Assembly (NCBI GenBank): GCA_001774945.1
Contig: MFBL01000041.1
Location: 1-5,939, forward strand
Length of the DNA: 5,939 nucleotides
Source of the DNA: Candidatus Curtissbacteria bacterium RIFCSPHIGHO2_12_FULL_41_17
GTDB lineage: Bacteria; Patescibacteriota; Microgenomatia; Curtissbacterales; GWA2-41-24
Direction: 5' to 3'
Part shown: piece after piece, positions 1 through 4,939 of the stretch
Layout of the letters: the number at the start of each line of letters is the position of its first letter
Position numbering within the stretch: the first letter of the stretch is position 1
Notes under the pieces: generated by a model
Seen by the model: only the letters and a program-made list of their open reading frames with translations
Told to the model about the DNA's origin: nothing
Databases searched by the model: none
Position numbers and translations under genes: made by a program

Positions 1-717
1 AACATGGTTCTTTCGATTGCCGGTAATTTTAAAAAAGGGCAGACCGTTGATTTGATCAAAAAATATTATGGACACCAAAAGTCTCACAAAGTCAGCCCTT
101 ATATAAAGGTCCAAGAGAAGCAAAAGAAGCCTGCTTGCCGCGTCGTTTATAAAAAAACCGATCAAGCCCATTTGTGTTTGGGTTTTCGGGGAATCCATCT
201 GACCCATCCCGACCGCTACAACGCGGCGGTTTTGGCGACAATTTTGGGCGGGGGTATGTCCTCGCGGCTTTTTATCAATGTGCGCGAAAAAAGGGGATTG
301 GCCTATTACGTGCGGGCGGATAACGAGACATATTCGGATACGGGCGCATTTGTAGCCTCAGCCGGTGTCGATTTGAGGCGAATTGAGGAAGCGGTCAAAG
401 TGATACTTGCCGAGTTTGCCAAGATTGCCAAAGAGCCAGTCAGTGATCGGGAACTTAAAAAAGCCAAAGAGTATATCAAAGGCCGGGTGATTTTATCCTG
501 GGAAGATTCGCGGGTGGCGGCTGTTTCCTACGGTACGGACGAGCTGGTGGAGGGGAGAGTTAGGACGCTGGACGAAGAACTTGGGCGAATTGATGCGGTC
601 AAGGCCAGTGATATCAAGCGCGTCGCCCGTTCACTTTTTACCAATGCCCGTCTTAACCTTTCGGTTATCGGGCCGTTTAAAGACAAAGAAAAGTTTGCCA
701 AAATATTGAAAATTTAA
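1..717 (+). CDS. M16 (insulinase-like) zinc peptidase, C-terminal half, 5'-truncated by window edge
   Basis: This is the C-terminal half of an M16-family (pitrilysin/insulinase type) metallopeptidase. The frame is open to base 1, and the residue before the first Met fits the family pattern NMVLSIAGN, so this Met is internal and the gene starts upstream. About 238 of the roughly 420 residues usual for bacterial M16B proteins are visible. Counting from the Met at base 4, residues 1-30 end the first repeat and about 45-230 form the second M16 domain. It carries the hallmark GGGMSSRLF (82-90) followed by VREKRGLAYYV (93-103), whose Arg/Tyr pair contributes to the active site. The zinc motif HxxEH belongs to the N-terminal half and lies outside the window, so catalytic competence cannot be judged. 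Lys-rich C-terminus, TAA stop. No coding neighbour follows for 314 nt. The family assignment is firm; substrate unknown. Confidence 0.93.
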   Translation, partial: NMVLSIAGNFKKGQTVDLIKKYYGHQKSHKVSPYIKVQEKQKKPACRVVYKKTDQAHLCLGFRGIHLTHPDRYNAAVLATILGGGMSSRLFINVREKRGLAYYVRADNETYSDTGAFVASAGVDLRRIEEAVKVILAEFAKIAKEPVSDRELKKAKEYIKGRVILSWEDSRVAAVSYGTDELVEGRVRTLDEELGRIDAVKASDIKRVARSLFTNARLNLSVIGPFKDKEKFAKILKI

Positions 718-722
718 TTTTT

Positions 723-879
723 GTCGCGAACTTTTTCGTTTAGAGTTCCGTCGGCTGTTGAACTAAGCTAATTCATTTCAGGGCCCTCGGAAATTCCCTT
801 CGGTCAGTTCCCGTTTCCCTAAAAGTGAATTAGCAAGTTCAAAGACGCCGACTCCACGATAAAGAAAAGAATTCGCGAC
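723..879. repeat. 157-nt imperfect inverted repeat (long hairpin), possible terminator or structured RNA
   Basis: The two ends are complementary in successive blocks: GTCGCGAA (723-730) with TTCGCGAC (872-879), then CTTTT with AAAAG, GTCGGC with GCCGAC, GAACT with AGTTC, GCTAATTCA with TGAATTAGC, and AGGG with CCCT near the apex. Small loops and bulges separate the blocks. The apical part holds CCCTTCGGTCA (796-806). Seven bases after the stem there is a run of six T (887-892), so transcripts from the upstream peptidase gene could end here, though the gap is larger than in a canonical intrinsic terminator. No open frame of note occurs. It may be a mobile palindromic repeat or a folded RNA; which one cannot be told from one copy. 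Confidence 0.72.
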
Positions 880-932
880 GGGATAGTTTTTTAAAAAATT
901 AAGCTTGTGGTATTCTTCTTAAACTATAGAAG

Positions 933-955
933 ACGTCAAGGATTCTCCTTGACGT
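933..955. repeat. Perfect 10-bp hairpin upstream of ndk
   Basis: ACGTCAAGGA (933-942) is exactly complementary to TCCTTGACGT (946-955) across a 3-nt TTC loop. No T-run follows on either strand, so it is not a standard intrinsic terminator. It sits about 77 nt before the ndk start and shares its right arm with the adjacent 12-nt tandem repeat. It could be an operator or an RNA hairpin; function unknown. Confidence 0.7.
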
Positions 956-976
956 GTCGATTGACGTGTCGATTGA
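949..976 (+). repeat. Tandem duplication of a 12-mer
   Basis: TTGACGTGTCGA occurs twice head to tail (949-960 and 961-972), followed by the first four bases of a third copy. The first copy overlaps the right arm of the hairpin at 933-955. Each copy starts with TTGACG, close to a -35 hexamer, but I see no well-spaced -10 partner. It may be replication slippage next to the hairpin. Confidence 0.7.
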
Positions 977-989
977 GAAGATTTTGAAG

Positions 990-1030
990 CTATAACTTTA
1001 CACTTTAAACTTTAAACTATAAACTATAAA
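990..1030 (+). repeat. Heptamer array running up to the ndk start codon; possible -10 boxes
   Basis: Five head-to-tail heptamers occupy 996-1030: CTTTACA, CTTTAAA, CTTTAAA, CTATAAA, CTATAAA. They are preceded by a shortened CTATAA at 990-995. A single C then separates the array from the ATG of ndk at 1032. Two units contain TATAAA. The one at 1018-1023 ends 8 nt before the ATG, a distance at which a -10 box would give an mRNA starting at or next to the start codon. No good -35 is visible at 17 nt upstream and no Shine-Dalgarno site exists. The array is plainly seen; a promoter role is inferred. Confidence 0.65.
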
Positions 1031-1031
1031 C

Positions 1032-1493
1032 ATGCAGCGAACTGTTGTTTTACTAAAACCAGACGCTCTCCAGCGGGGTTTGGTCGGCGAAATAATTCAT
1101 AGATTTGAACGAAAGGGCCTAAAGCTTGTTGGTCTTAAAATGCTTAAAGTTTCCGAAACGCTTTTGGAGGAACACTACGCGCACCACAAAGACAAGCCGT
1201 TTTTTAAATCTCTTAAAAAATTTATGAGTTCCTCCCCTATAGTCTGCATGCTTTGGGAAGGTCTTGATGCGGTTAAGGTGGCCAGAAGAATAGCCGGTGC
1301 AACAAGCGGCCGGGAGGCGGAGCTGGGCTCGATCCGCGGCGACTTTTCGATGTCAACTAGCGCCAATATTATCCATGTTTCCGACAGTATTGATGCCGCC
1401 AAAGAGGAAGAAGACAGATTTTTTGATAGGGATGAGATTTTTGACTGGGAAAGAGTGGTTGCTCCTTACCTCTACGGCGAAGACGAGAAGTGA
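1032..1493 (+). CDS. ndk: Nucleoside diphosphate kinase
   Basis: It transfers the gamma-phosphate of ATP to NDPs through a phosphohistidine and so balances NTP and dNTP pools in the cytoplasm. The 153-aa protein has the usual NDK length and is full length. Visible family residues are the N-terminal TVVLLKPDA with Lys9, Tyr49 in EEHYAHHKDKPFF, Arg85, GATSG (89-93, Thr91), the SIRGDF strand (Arg102), and the active site NIIHVSDS with Asn112 and the catalytic His115. The usual Gly (Ala in archaeal enzymes) after the catalytic His is Val116 here. The C-terminus WERVVAPYLYGEDEK resembles archaeal-type NDKs. Met at 1032 is chosen because the conserved first strand begins right there. No Shine-Dalgarno is present; the start directly follows a heptamer array. 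The gene stands alone between two long hairpin repeats. Stop TGA. Confidence 0.96.
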   Translation: MQRTVVLLKPDALQRGLVGEIIHRFERKGLKLVGLKMLKVSETLLEEHYAHHKDKPFFKSLKKFMSSSPIVCMLWEGLDAVKVARRIAGATSGREAELGSIRGDFSMSTSANIIHVSDSIDAAKEEEDRFFDRDEIFDWERVVAPYLYGEDEK

Positions 1494-1497
1494 TATT

Positions 1498-1662
1498 GGT
1501 TGCAGTTTTCGCCTTTAAAAAACGTTCGGATGAATCTCATTTGTAATCCGTTAGATTAGCCCCATTCTCACTCAGGCCTTCGGTTGACACAATCTAAAAA
1601 CTAATTCGATGTGTTTCACTAGTCAACCTTCGTCATGTTTTTAAAGGCTTCAAGCTGCAACC
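1498..1662. repeat. 165-nt imperfect inverted repeat (long hairpin) after ndk
   Basis: GGTTGCAG (1498-1505) pairs exactly with CTGCAACC (1655-1662). GCCTTTAAAAAAC (1511-1523) pairs with GTTTTTAAAGGC (1637-1648) with one bulged A. Further in, pairing is patchy until TTAGATT (1551-1557) with AATCTAA (1591-1597), which closes an apical region containing CTCAGG and CCTTCGGTTGAC (1571-1588). It begins 5 nt after the ndk stop, so it could end or protect the ndk transcript. Size, block-wise pairing and the CTTCGGT apex resemble the element at 723-879, although the arms differ in sequence. The remainder of the 272-nt gap holds a small hairpin and the promoter of the next gene. Confidence 0.68.
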
Positions 1663-1696
1663 TTGAGGGAAGTTAGTTTTTAACGAGTGCAGATCC

Positions 1697-1717
1697 CCAT
1701 TGCTAGAAGCAAGGTGG
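1697..1717. repeat. Small hairpin upstream of the CAP gene
   Basis: CCA-TTGCT (1697-1704) pairs with AGCAA-(GG)-TGG (1708-1717) around an AGA loop; C-rich and G-rich flanks could extend it. It lies just before the putative -35 box of the CAP gene. There is no T-run. It might be a transcription end for the ndk side or a regulator site; weak evidence. Confidence 0.35.
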
Positions 1718-1729
1718 CGGGGCAGGCAA

Positions 1730-1759
1730 TTGACAGTGCGGTCTTACGCCTGTGACAAT
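1730..1759 (+). promoter_or_regulatory. Putative promoter of the CAP-domain gene, predicting a leaderless mRNA
   Basis: A perfect -35 hexamer TTGACA (1730-1735) is followed after 18 nt by GACAAT (1754-1759), a 4/6 match to the -10 consensus. The -10 ends 6 nt before the GTG start at 1766, so transcription would begin at or beside the start codon. The two boxes are embedded in GCAATTGACA and TGACAATTGA, an arrangement repeated almost exactly before the pilin gene. This second copy strengthens the call; no experimental evidence. Confidence 0.55.
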
Positions 1760-1765
1760 TGAGTT

Positions 1766-2725
1766 GTGCACCATCACAAACTTTCCAAGCACTTTGTCCC
1801 GTATCACCACGAAGGCAAACAGCACAGGGCCCATGCCATAAGTTTGCTGGCTTTATTCGGTTACCTGCAGATATTAATAATTTTTACGGCAGGGCTTTAT
1901 TTAATTAAACTTAAAGCTCCCGAGATTCTTGGTCAGGCGACTTATACCGCAGCGCAAATAATTAACTTAACCAATTCCAAAAGAGCGCAAAACGGTTTGG
2001 GCCCTCTTTCGCAGAATGCGTTTTTGGATAATGCCGCATCCTTAAAGGCCCAAAATATGTTTGGCGAGGACTACTGGGCGCATAATTCGCCCAGCGGCAA
2101 AACCCCATGGAGTTTTATAACAAGTGCCGGTTACCGCTATCTTTTTGCCGGAGAAAATTTAGCCCGTGATTTTAACGACGCTTCCTCGGTTGTCGATGCC
2201 TGGATGAATTCGCCTTCCCACAGAAGCAATCTTCTGGATGCTAATTTTAAAGAAATAGGAGTGGCGGTTTCTGACGGCAAATTGACGGGCAGGGAAGGGA
2301 CGCTGGTAGTGCAGATGTTTGGCAGTGCGGTTTCGCAGGTTCCAACACAACCGTTTGCACAGTCATCGCCGTCTCCCGCGCCTGCGCAGTCGCCGACGAC
2401 AACACCTAAGGCTGTTGCTAAAGCTTCCCCGGCACCATTCGCTGCGGGGCAAGCGCCAAGCCCGACGCCTGAACCTTTAATTGCTGTCGCGCAGGAAATT
2501 GCGCCCACAACAGAGGCCACAGTTCTGGCCTCAAGGCGTTTTTCAATTGCCAAAATTGCCTCTTTAGTTTTGGTCGGGCTGATCTTTACATTGTTTTTAG
2601 TCGAGGCAGTAGTTACTATAAAGCGCAGTGATTTGCAGTTAAGACGCGAAGTGATTGCCCATTTGATGCTTTTGGGATTTGTTTTAATTGCGGTTTGGTA
2701 TGCTGTTTCCGGAGCAATTCTTTGA
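1766..2725 (+). CDS. Membrane-anchored CAP/SCP-domain protein
   Basis: 319 aa, GTG start. A cytoplasmic N-terminus very rich in histidine (8 His in the first 23 residues, motif KHFVPYHHEGKQHRAH) precedes a membrane helix at about 25-48. The CAP domain covers about 62-188: IINLTNSKRAQNGLGPL, the putative cavity residues His106 (WAHNSP), Glu130 (GENLA) and His152 (SPSHRSNLL), and a closing VVQMFG strand. A Pro/Ser/Thr/Ala-rich linker (about 192-250) leads to two further helices (about 262-284 and 298-317). The CAP domain should therefore sit outside the cytoplasmic membrane. Bacterial CAP proteins are of largely unknown activity; some bind lipids or cleave peptides. The next gene overlaps it by one base (TGATG), so the two are translationally coupled. 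The start follows a -10-like box by 6 nt and has no Shine-Dalgarno. Domain assignment is secure; function is not. Confidence 0.92.
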   Translation: MHHHKLSKHFVPYHHEGKQHRAHAISLLALFGYLQILIIFTAGLYLIKLKAPEILGQATYTAAQIINLTNSKRAQNGLGPLSQNAFLDNAASLKAQNMFGEDYWAHNSPSGKTPWSFITSAGYRYLFAGENLARDFNDASSVVDAWMNSPSHRSNLLDANFKEIGVAVSDGKLTGREGTLVVQMFGSAVSQVPTQPFAQSSPSPAPAQSPTTTPKAVAKASPAPFAAGQAPSPTPEPLIAVAQEIAPTTEATVLASRRFSIAKIASLVLVGLIFTLFLVEAVVTIKRSDLQLRREVIAHLMLLGFVLIAVWYAVSGAIL

Positions 2726-2976
2726 TGAAACATTTTGAGAAAATCGCCCACAGCTTTTTGGTTTTAGGATTTTTAGTTGGGCTTTTGGCAATTTTTAAAG
2801 TACGATATGATACTTCCGGCCAGTTTTGGGTTATTCTGGCTCTGGCCCTTTTCTATTTAATCTGGGGATTTATTTACCACAGCGTAAAAGGCGATTTGGC
2901 AAGAAAATTGATACTGGAGTATCTTTTGATCGCCTTAATTTGTGCAGTTGCCGCATTCGGAGTTTTTGCCAGCTGA
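2725..2976 (+). CDS. Small three-helix membrane protein coupled to the CAP gene
   Basis: 83 aa, hydrophobic, with three probable membrane helices at about 8-25, 34-53 and 62-81. Short charged loops carry KVRYDTSG and YHSVKGDLARK. The ATG at 2725 is chosen over the in-frame ATG at 2695: it overlaps the TGA of the CAP gene by one base (TGATG), and the ten residues before it would be encoded inside the CAP gene's 3' end. I do not recognise a named family with certainty; the pattern FYLIWGFIYH then LEYLLIALI looks like small conserved membrane proteins of CPR genomes. The coupling suggests that it acts with the CAP protein, perhaps as a complex partner. TGA stop; the convergent pilin gene ends 2 nt further on. 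Confidence 0.85.
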   Translation: MKHFEKIAHSFLVLGFLVGLLAIFKVRYDTSGQFWVILALALFYLIWGFIYHSVKGDLARKLILEYLLIALICAVAAFGVFAS

Positions 2977-2978
2977 TT

Positions 2979-3530
2979 TTAGGGATTATACACGCAGAAA
3001 TTACGACCGTTTGGGCCGCAGTTAATATTTTTTTCAGGATCGTTATTATTTTCGATTAGAGCGGAAAGCTTATAGTTTATTGGGTTATTATTGTTGTTAG
3101 GATCTCTTGTGGTTACCTCGTAATAGTAACTGTTGGTGGATATTGGATCTTTGGGTAGCTGTTGCATAAAGCTTGTAGTGCCGCACGTAAAAGATGATCC
3201 CCAGTCAATCGGTGGAGATGCGGCATCACATCTGATTTTACCCGTAGATGCGTCTTCTTCCGCATATTTGCCGTTATTTTGGTAGTAAAATTCCAAAGCC
3301 TGCTGGACGGCTTTGATGTCGCTTTTGCGCTTGCCGTCTCGGCCCTTTTGCTGGGCGTTTTGCCACGAATAGGTCGCCGAGGCAACCAGAATGGCGATAA
3401 TGGAGATGACGATCAGAAGTTCAATCAAAGTGAAACCCAGTTTCACTTTGAAGTTGGTAGTTGGTAGTGGGTAGTGGGTAGTTTTTCGTCTACGAACTAC
3501 TAACTCTAAACTACGTACTGAGTTGGGCAT
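2979..3530 (-). CDS. Type IV prepilin / pseudopilin-like protein
   Basis: The hallmark is KLG^FTLIELLIVISIIAIL: a class III signal cut after Gly by prepilin peptidase, Phe at +1, Glu at +5, then the hydrophobic assembly helix. A GspG-like pilin body follows (KRKSDIKAVQQALEFYYQNNGKYA, then LPKDP and YYYEV), with four Cys that could form two disulfides and an Asn run (DPNNNNNPIN). The start is uncertain. ATG 3530 (183 aa, 32-residue leader) is preferred because a promoter-like pair places transcription right at it. GTG 3446 gives a compact 155-aa form starting MKLGF; ATG 3566 lies upstream of the -10 box. None has a Shine-Dalgarno. With the 3530 start, a heptamer repeat encodes part of the leader (THYPLPTTNF). 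It probably forms surface pili for adhesion or DNA uptake. Stop TAA, 2 nt from the convergent gene. Confidence 0.9.
   Translation of the reverse strand: MPNSVRSLELVVRRRKTTHYPLPTTNFKVKLGFTLIELLIVISIIAILVASATYSWQNAQQKGRDGKRKSDIKAVQQALEFYYQNNGKYAEEDASTGKIRCDAASPPIDWGSSFTCGTTSFMQQLPKDPISTNSYYYEVTTRDPNNNNNPINYKLSALIENNNDPEKNINCGPNGRNFCVYNP
3453..3515. repeat. Inverted pair of heptamer arrays in the pilin leader region
   Basis: On the plus strand GTTGGTA occurs twice and GTGGGTA twice, head to tail (3453-3480). Read on the pilin strand these are ACTACC-type heptamers leading toward the GTG at 3446. Facing them on the plus strand are AACTACT, AACTCTA and AACTACG (3495-3515). The inner ends pair: GTAGTT (3478-3483) with AACTAC (3495-3500), giving a 6-bp stem with an 11-nt loop. 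The pattern resembles the heptamers before ndk, which also begin with ACT in the sense direction. Confidence 0.7.
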
Positions 3531-3537
3531 TAAGTCA

Positions 3538-3566
3538 ATTGTCAGATTTCGTCTATCAAATGTCAA
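3538..3566 (-). promoter_or_regulatory. Putative promoter of the pilin gene, predicting a leaderless mRNA
   Basis: On the minus strand a perfect TTGACA (3566-3561) is followed after 17 nt by GACAAT (3543-3538, 4/6 to consensus). Seven nt further comes ATG at 3530. The embedding sequences GCAATTGACA and TGACAATTGA are the same as those before the CAP gene. A third GCAATTGAC (3600-3592) lies 30 nt upstream and may be a second -35-like half site. Confidence 0.55.
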
Positions 3567-3573
3567 TTGCTTG

Positions 3574-3606
3574 CCCTGAGTTTACCGAAGGGTCAATTGC
3601 CCTTGT
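3574..3606. repeat. CCCTGAG/CGAAGGG palindromic repeat between glycosyltransferase and pilin genes
   Basis: CCCT (3574-3577) and AGGG (3589-3592) close a short hairpin whose minus-strand reading is CCCTTCGGTAAACTCAGGG. An overlapping stem, AAGGG (3588-3592) with CCCTT (3600-3604), encloses CAATTG. It lies 14 nt past the glycosyltransferase stop, where a terminator would be expected, but no T-run follows. Its core matches the repeats at 796-806, 1571-1588 and 5666-5744, so it is probably one copy of a dispersed palindromic repeat. Confidence 0.5.
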
Positions 3607-3619
3607 CAAATCGCACTGC

Positions 3620-4939
3620 TCATTTGCTAGTCTTTTTCAAAAACACAAACGCGCAAACCAGAAGCATTGCAGGGTAAATTCCCAAAAGCAGCCGGTGGAT
3701 GTTCGTGGCAATTTCCGTGGCATGGTCGGGAACCGCCAAATACCAAACAGCCATATAAGCAACAAGCTGCACTCCGAAAATTAAAAAAGCGGTAAATATA
3801 AGCCGATTTTTTAAAATCGTCCCAAATTTTGTAACAAAAACAAAGAAAATTACCAACCAACCAGCTCCCCAATGGGCAACGTTTCTGAATTCTTCGCGAT
3901 ATGCCATCAGCGCATACTTTTGGTAGGCAAAAAACGGCCTTTGTGCTAACACTTCCCCGATATCTCTTTGAAGGAAACGGTTCCCTAAATCAAAATGCAT
4001 TTTCCAAATTATATTGAAGATAAAAATTGCCAGCCCCAAAGCCGCCGCCGCCAAAAACGGCTTTCTGTCTTTTTGATTCAAAGCCAATAGCGGTATGAGA
4101 ACAAAAAGCGTCGCCAGTGCCGGTATCGCGTCGTTTTTGGTTAAGACCGCCAGCCCGAAAAATAAGGCTGCGTATATAATTTCGCCGGAAACCAACGCTC
4201 CAAACGCCAGAATAAAATAGAAGCTCAAGAATAAATCGGCATTACCCGAATACTCCGGCAGAACAACGTAATTCCACAACATCGGCGTCAGCGCTAGGAT
4301 AATAAGCCAGAAGAGTTTAATCCCTGACTTTAAAATGGTTACCCTTCTGGCAAACTCAAAAATAATCAAAACAAAAACGGCCACCTGCAGTGTCTGCGAC
4401 CAGAATTCACCAGGCTCGCCGATAAACCGGTACAGCCAGCTGACTGTAATTGGCCAAAGGTTGGGGTCGTCTGCCGGTTCGGAAAGATAAAGGCTGTAAC
4501 TGGTCATCCTGCCGTCAAGATAAAAAGCACCGGCTTTGGCAAGCCACCGCTCGTAGGCATCGTCCCCCCACGGTACATGGCCGAACGTATAGATAACGAT
4601 GGCCGCAACAAAAACCAGAAACGCCCCGGTCAACAAGCGGTTTTTGCCGATGACCGCAACCCAATCAGCGACAGCCGAAAAGCAGTCTTTGGCTAACCGT
4701 CTGTCGAAAACAAACGGCAGGCACACCGCGAAAAAAACGGCAAAAGCAGCGTAATTGTCAAGTGGTATCGAAACCATCGAGGCAAACATATTCAAAATGG
4801 TAATTACGCCTACCCCCAGCCCGAAATAGACGGCGGGTTTAAATCCGACTTTCCGCTTGGCAATCAAATAATAATCGGCAACCAGCCCAAGCTGAATAAA
4901 AGAAAAAACCGCCAAAACCACCCAAAATAGGTCTTTCAT
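3620..4939 (-). CDS. GT-C type integral-membrane glycosyltransferase
   Basis: 439 aa with about ten or more hydrophobic helices across its length, typical of the GT-C fold (ArnT/PMT-like, dolichol- or undecaprenyl-phosphate-sugar users). The first extracytoplasmic loop carries the acidic motif PWGDDAYERW (123-132; Asp126 and Asp127), where this fold places its catalytic Asp. Later signatures are PEYSGNADLFLSFY (228-241), LTKNDAIP (266-273), and a late HRLLLGIYP segment with Arg416. It probably moves a sugar from a lipid carrier to a target outside the membrane. ATG at 4939 overlaps the TGA of the upstream 159-aa gene by four bases (ATGA), so it is translationally coupled. The next gene on the strand is the pilin, 90 nt downstream, which makes pilin or other surface glycosylation a fair guess. 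The acceptor is unknown; it could also be an orphan polyprenyl-sugar transferase for cell-surface glycans. Confidence 0.82.
   Translation of the reverse strand: MKDLFWVVLAVFSFIQLGLVADYYLIAKRKVGFKPAVYFGLGVGVITILNMFASMVSIPLDNYAAFAVFFAVCLPFVFDRRLAKDCFSAVADWVAVIGKNRLLTGAFLVFVAAIVIYTFGHVPWGDDAYERWLAKAGAFYLDGRMTSYSLYLSEPADDPNLWPITVSWLYRFIGEPGEFWSQTLQVAVFVLIIFEFARRVTILKSGIKLFWLIILALTPMLWNYVVLPEYSGNADLFLSFYFILAFGALVSGEIIYAALFFGLAVLTKNDAIPALATLFVLIPLLALNQKDRKPFLAAAALGLAIFIFNIIWKMHFDLGNRFLQRDIGEVLAQRPFFAYQKYALMAYREEFRNVAHWGAGWLVIFFVFVTKFGTILKNRLIFTAFLIFGVQLVAYMAVWYLAVPDHATEIATNIHRLLLGIYPAMLLVCAFVFLKKTSK

Noticed and set aside
1491..1493. Recoded TGA (glycine, as in some CPR lineages)
   Set aside because: TGA ends ndk, CAP, the small membrane protein and both glycosyltransferase-unit genes at the expected places, and no in-frame TGA interrupts a conserved domain.
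1584..1612. TTGACA in the apex of the second long hairpin as a promoter
   Set aside because: No -10-like hexamer lies 16-18 nt downstream, and no gene starts near it.
2137..2751. Long antisense open frame (204 aa) opposite the CAP gene
   Set aside because: It lies wholly over the CAP domain and its Pro/Ala-rich linker, has a low-complexity Gly/Ala/Val composition and no recognisable motif; the sense frame has clear domain signatures.
2695..2976. Upstream ATG at 2695 for the small membrane protein
   Set aside because: It would overlap the CAP gene by 31 nt and add ten residues of no pattern; ATG 2725 in the TGATG overlap is the natural coupled start.
3453..3515. CRISPR-like array
   Set aside because: Units are 7 nt with no spacers; this is a simple tandem repeat.
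3531..3566. ATG 3566 as the pilin start
   Set aside because: It lies upstream of the -10-like box and adds twelve residues encoded by the CAATTG repeat; ATG 3530 or GTG 3446 fit better.
3539..3784. Plus-strand open frame across the pilin upstream region and the glycosyltransferase 3' end
   Set aside because: It is a shadow of the minus-strand GT-C frame and repeat DNA, with no motif or start signal.
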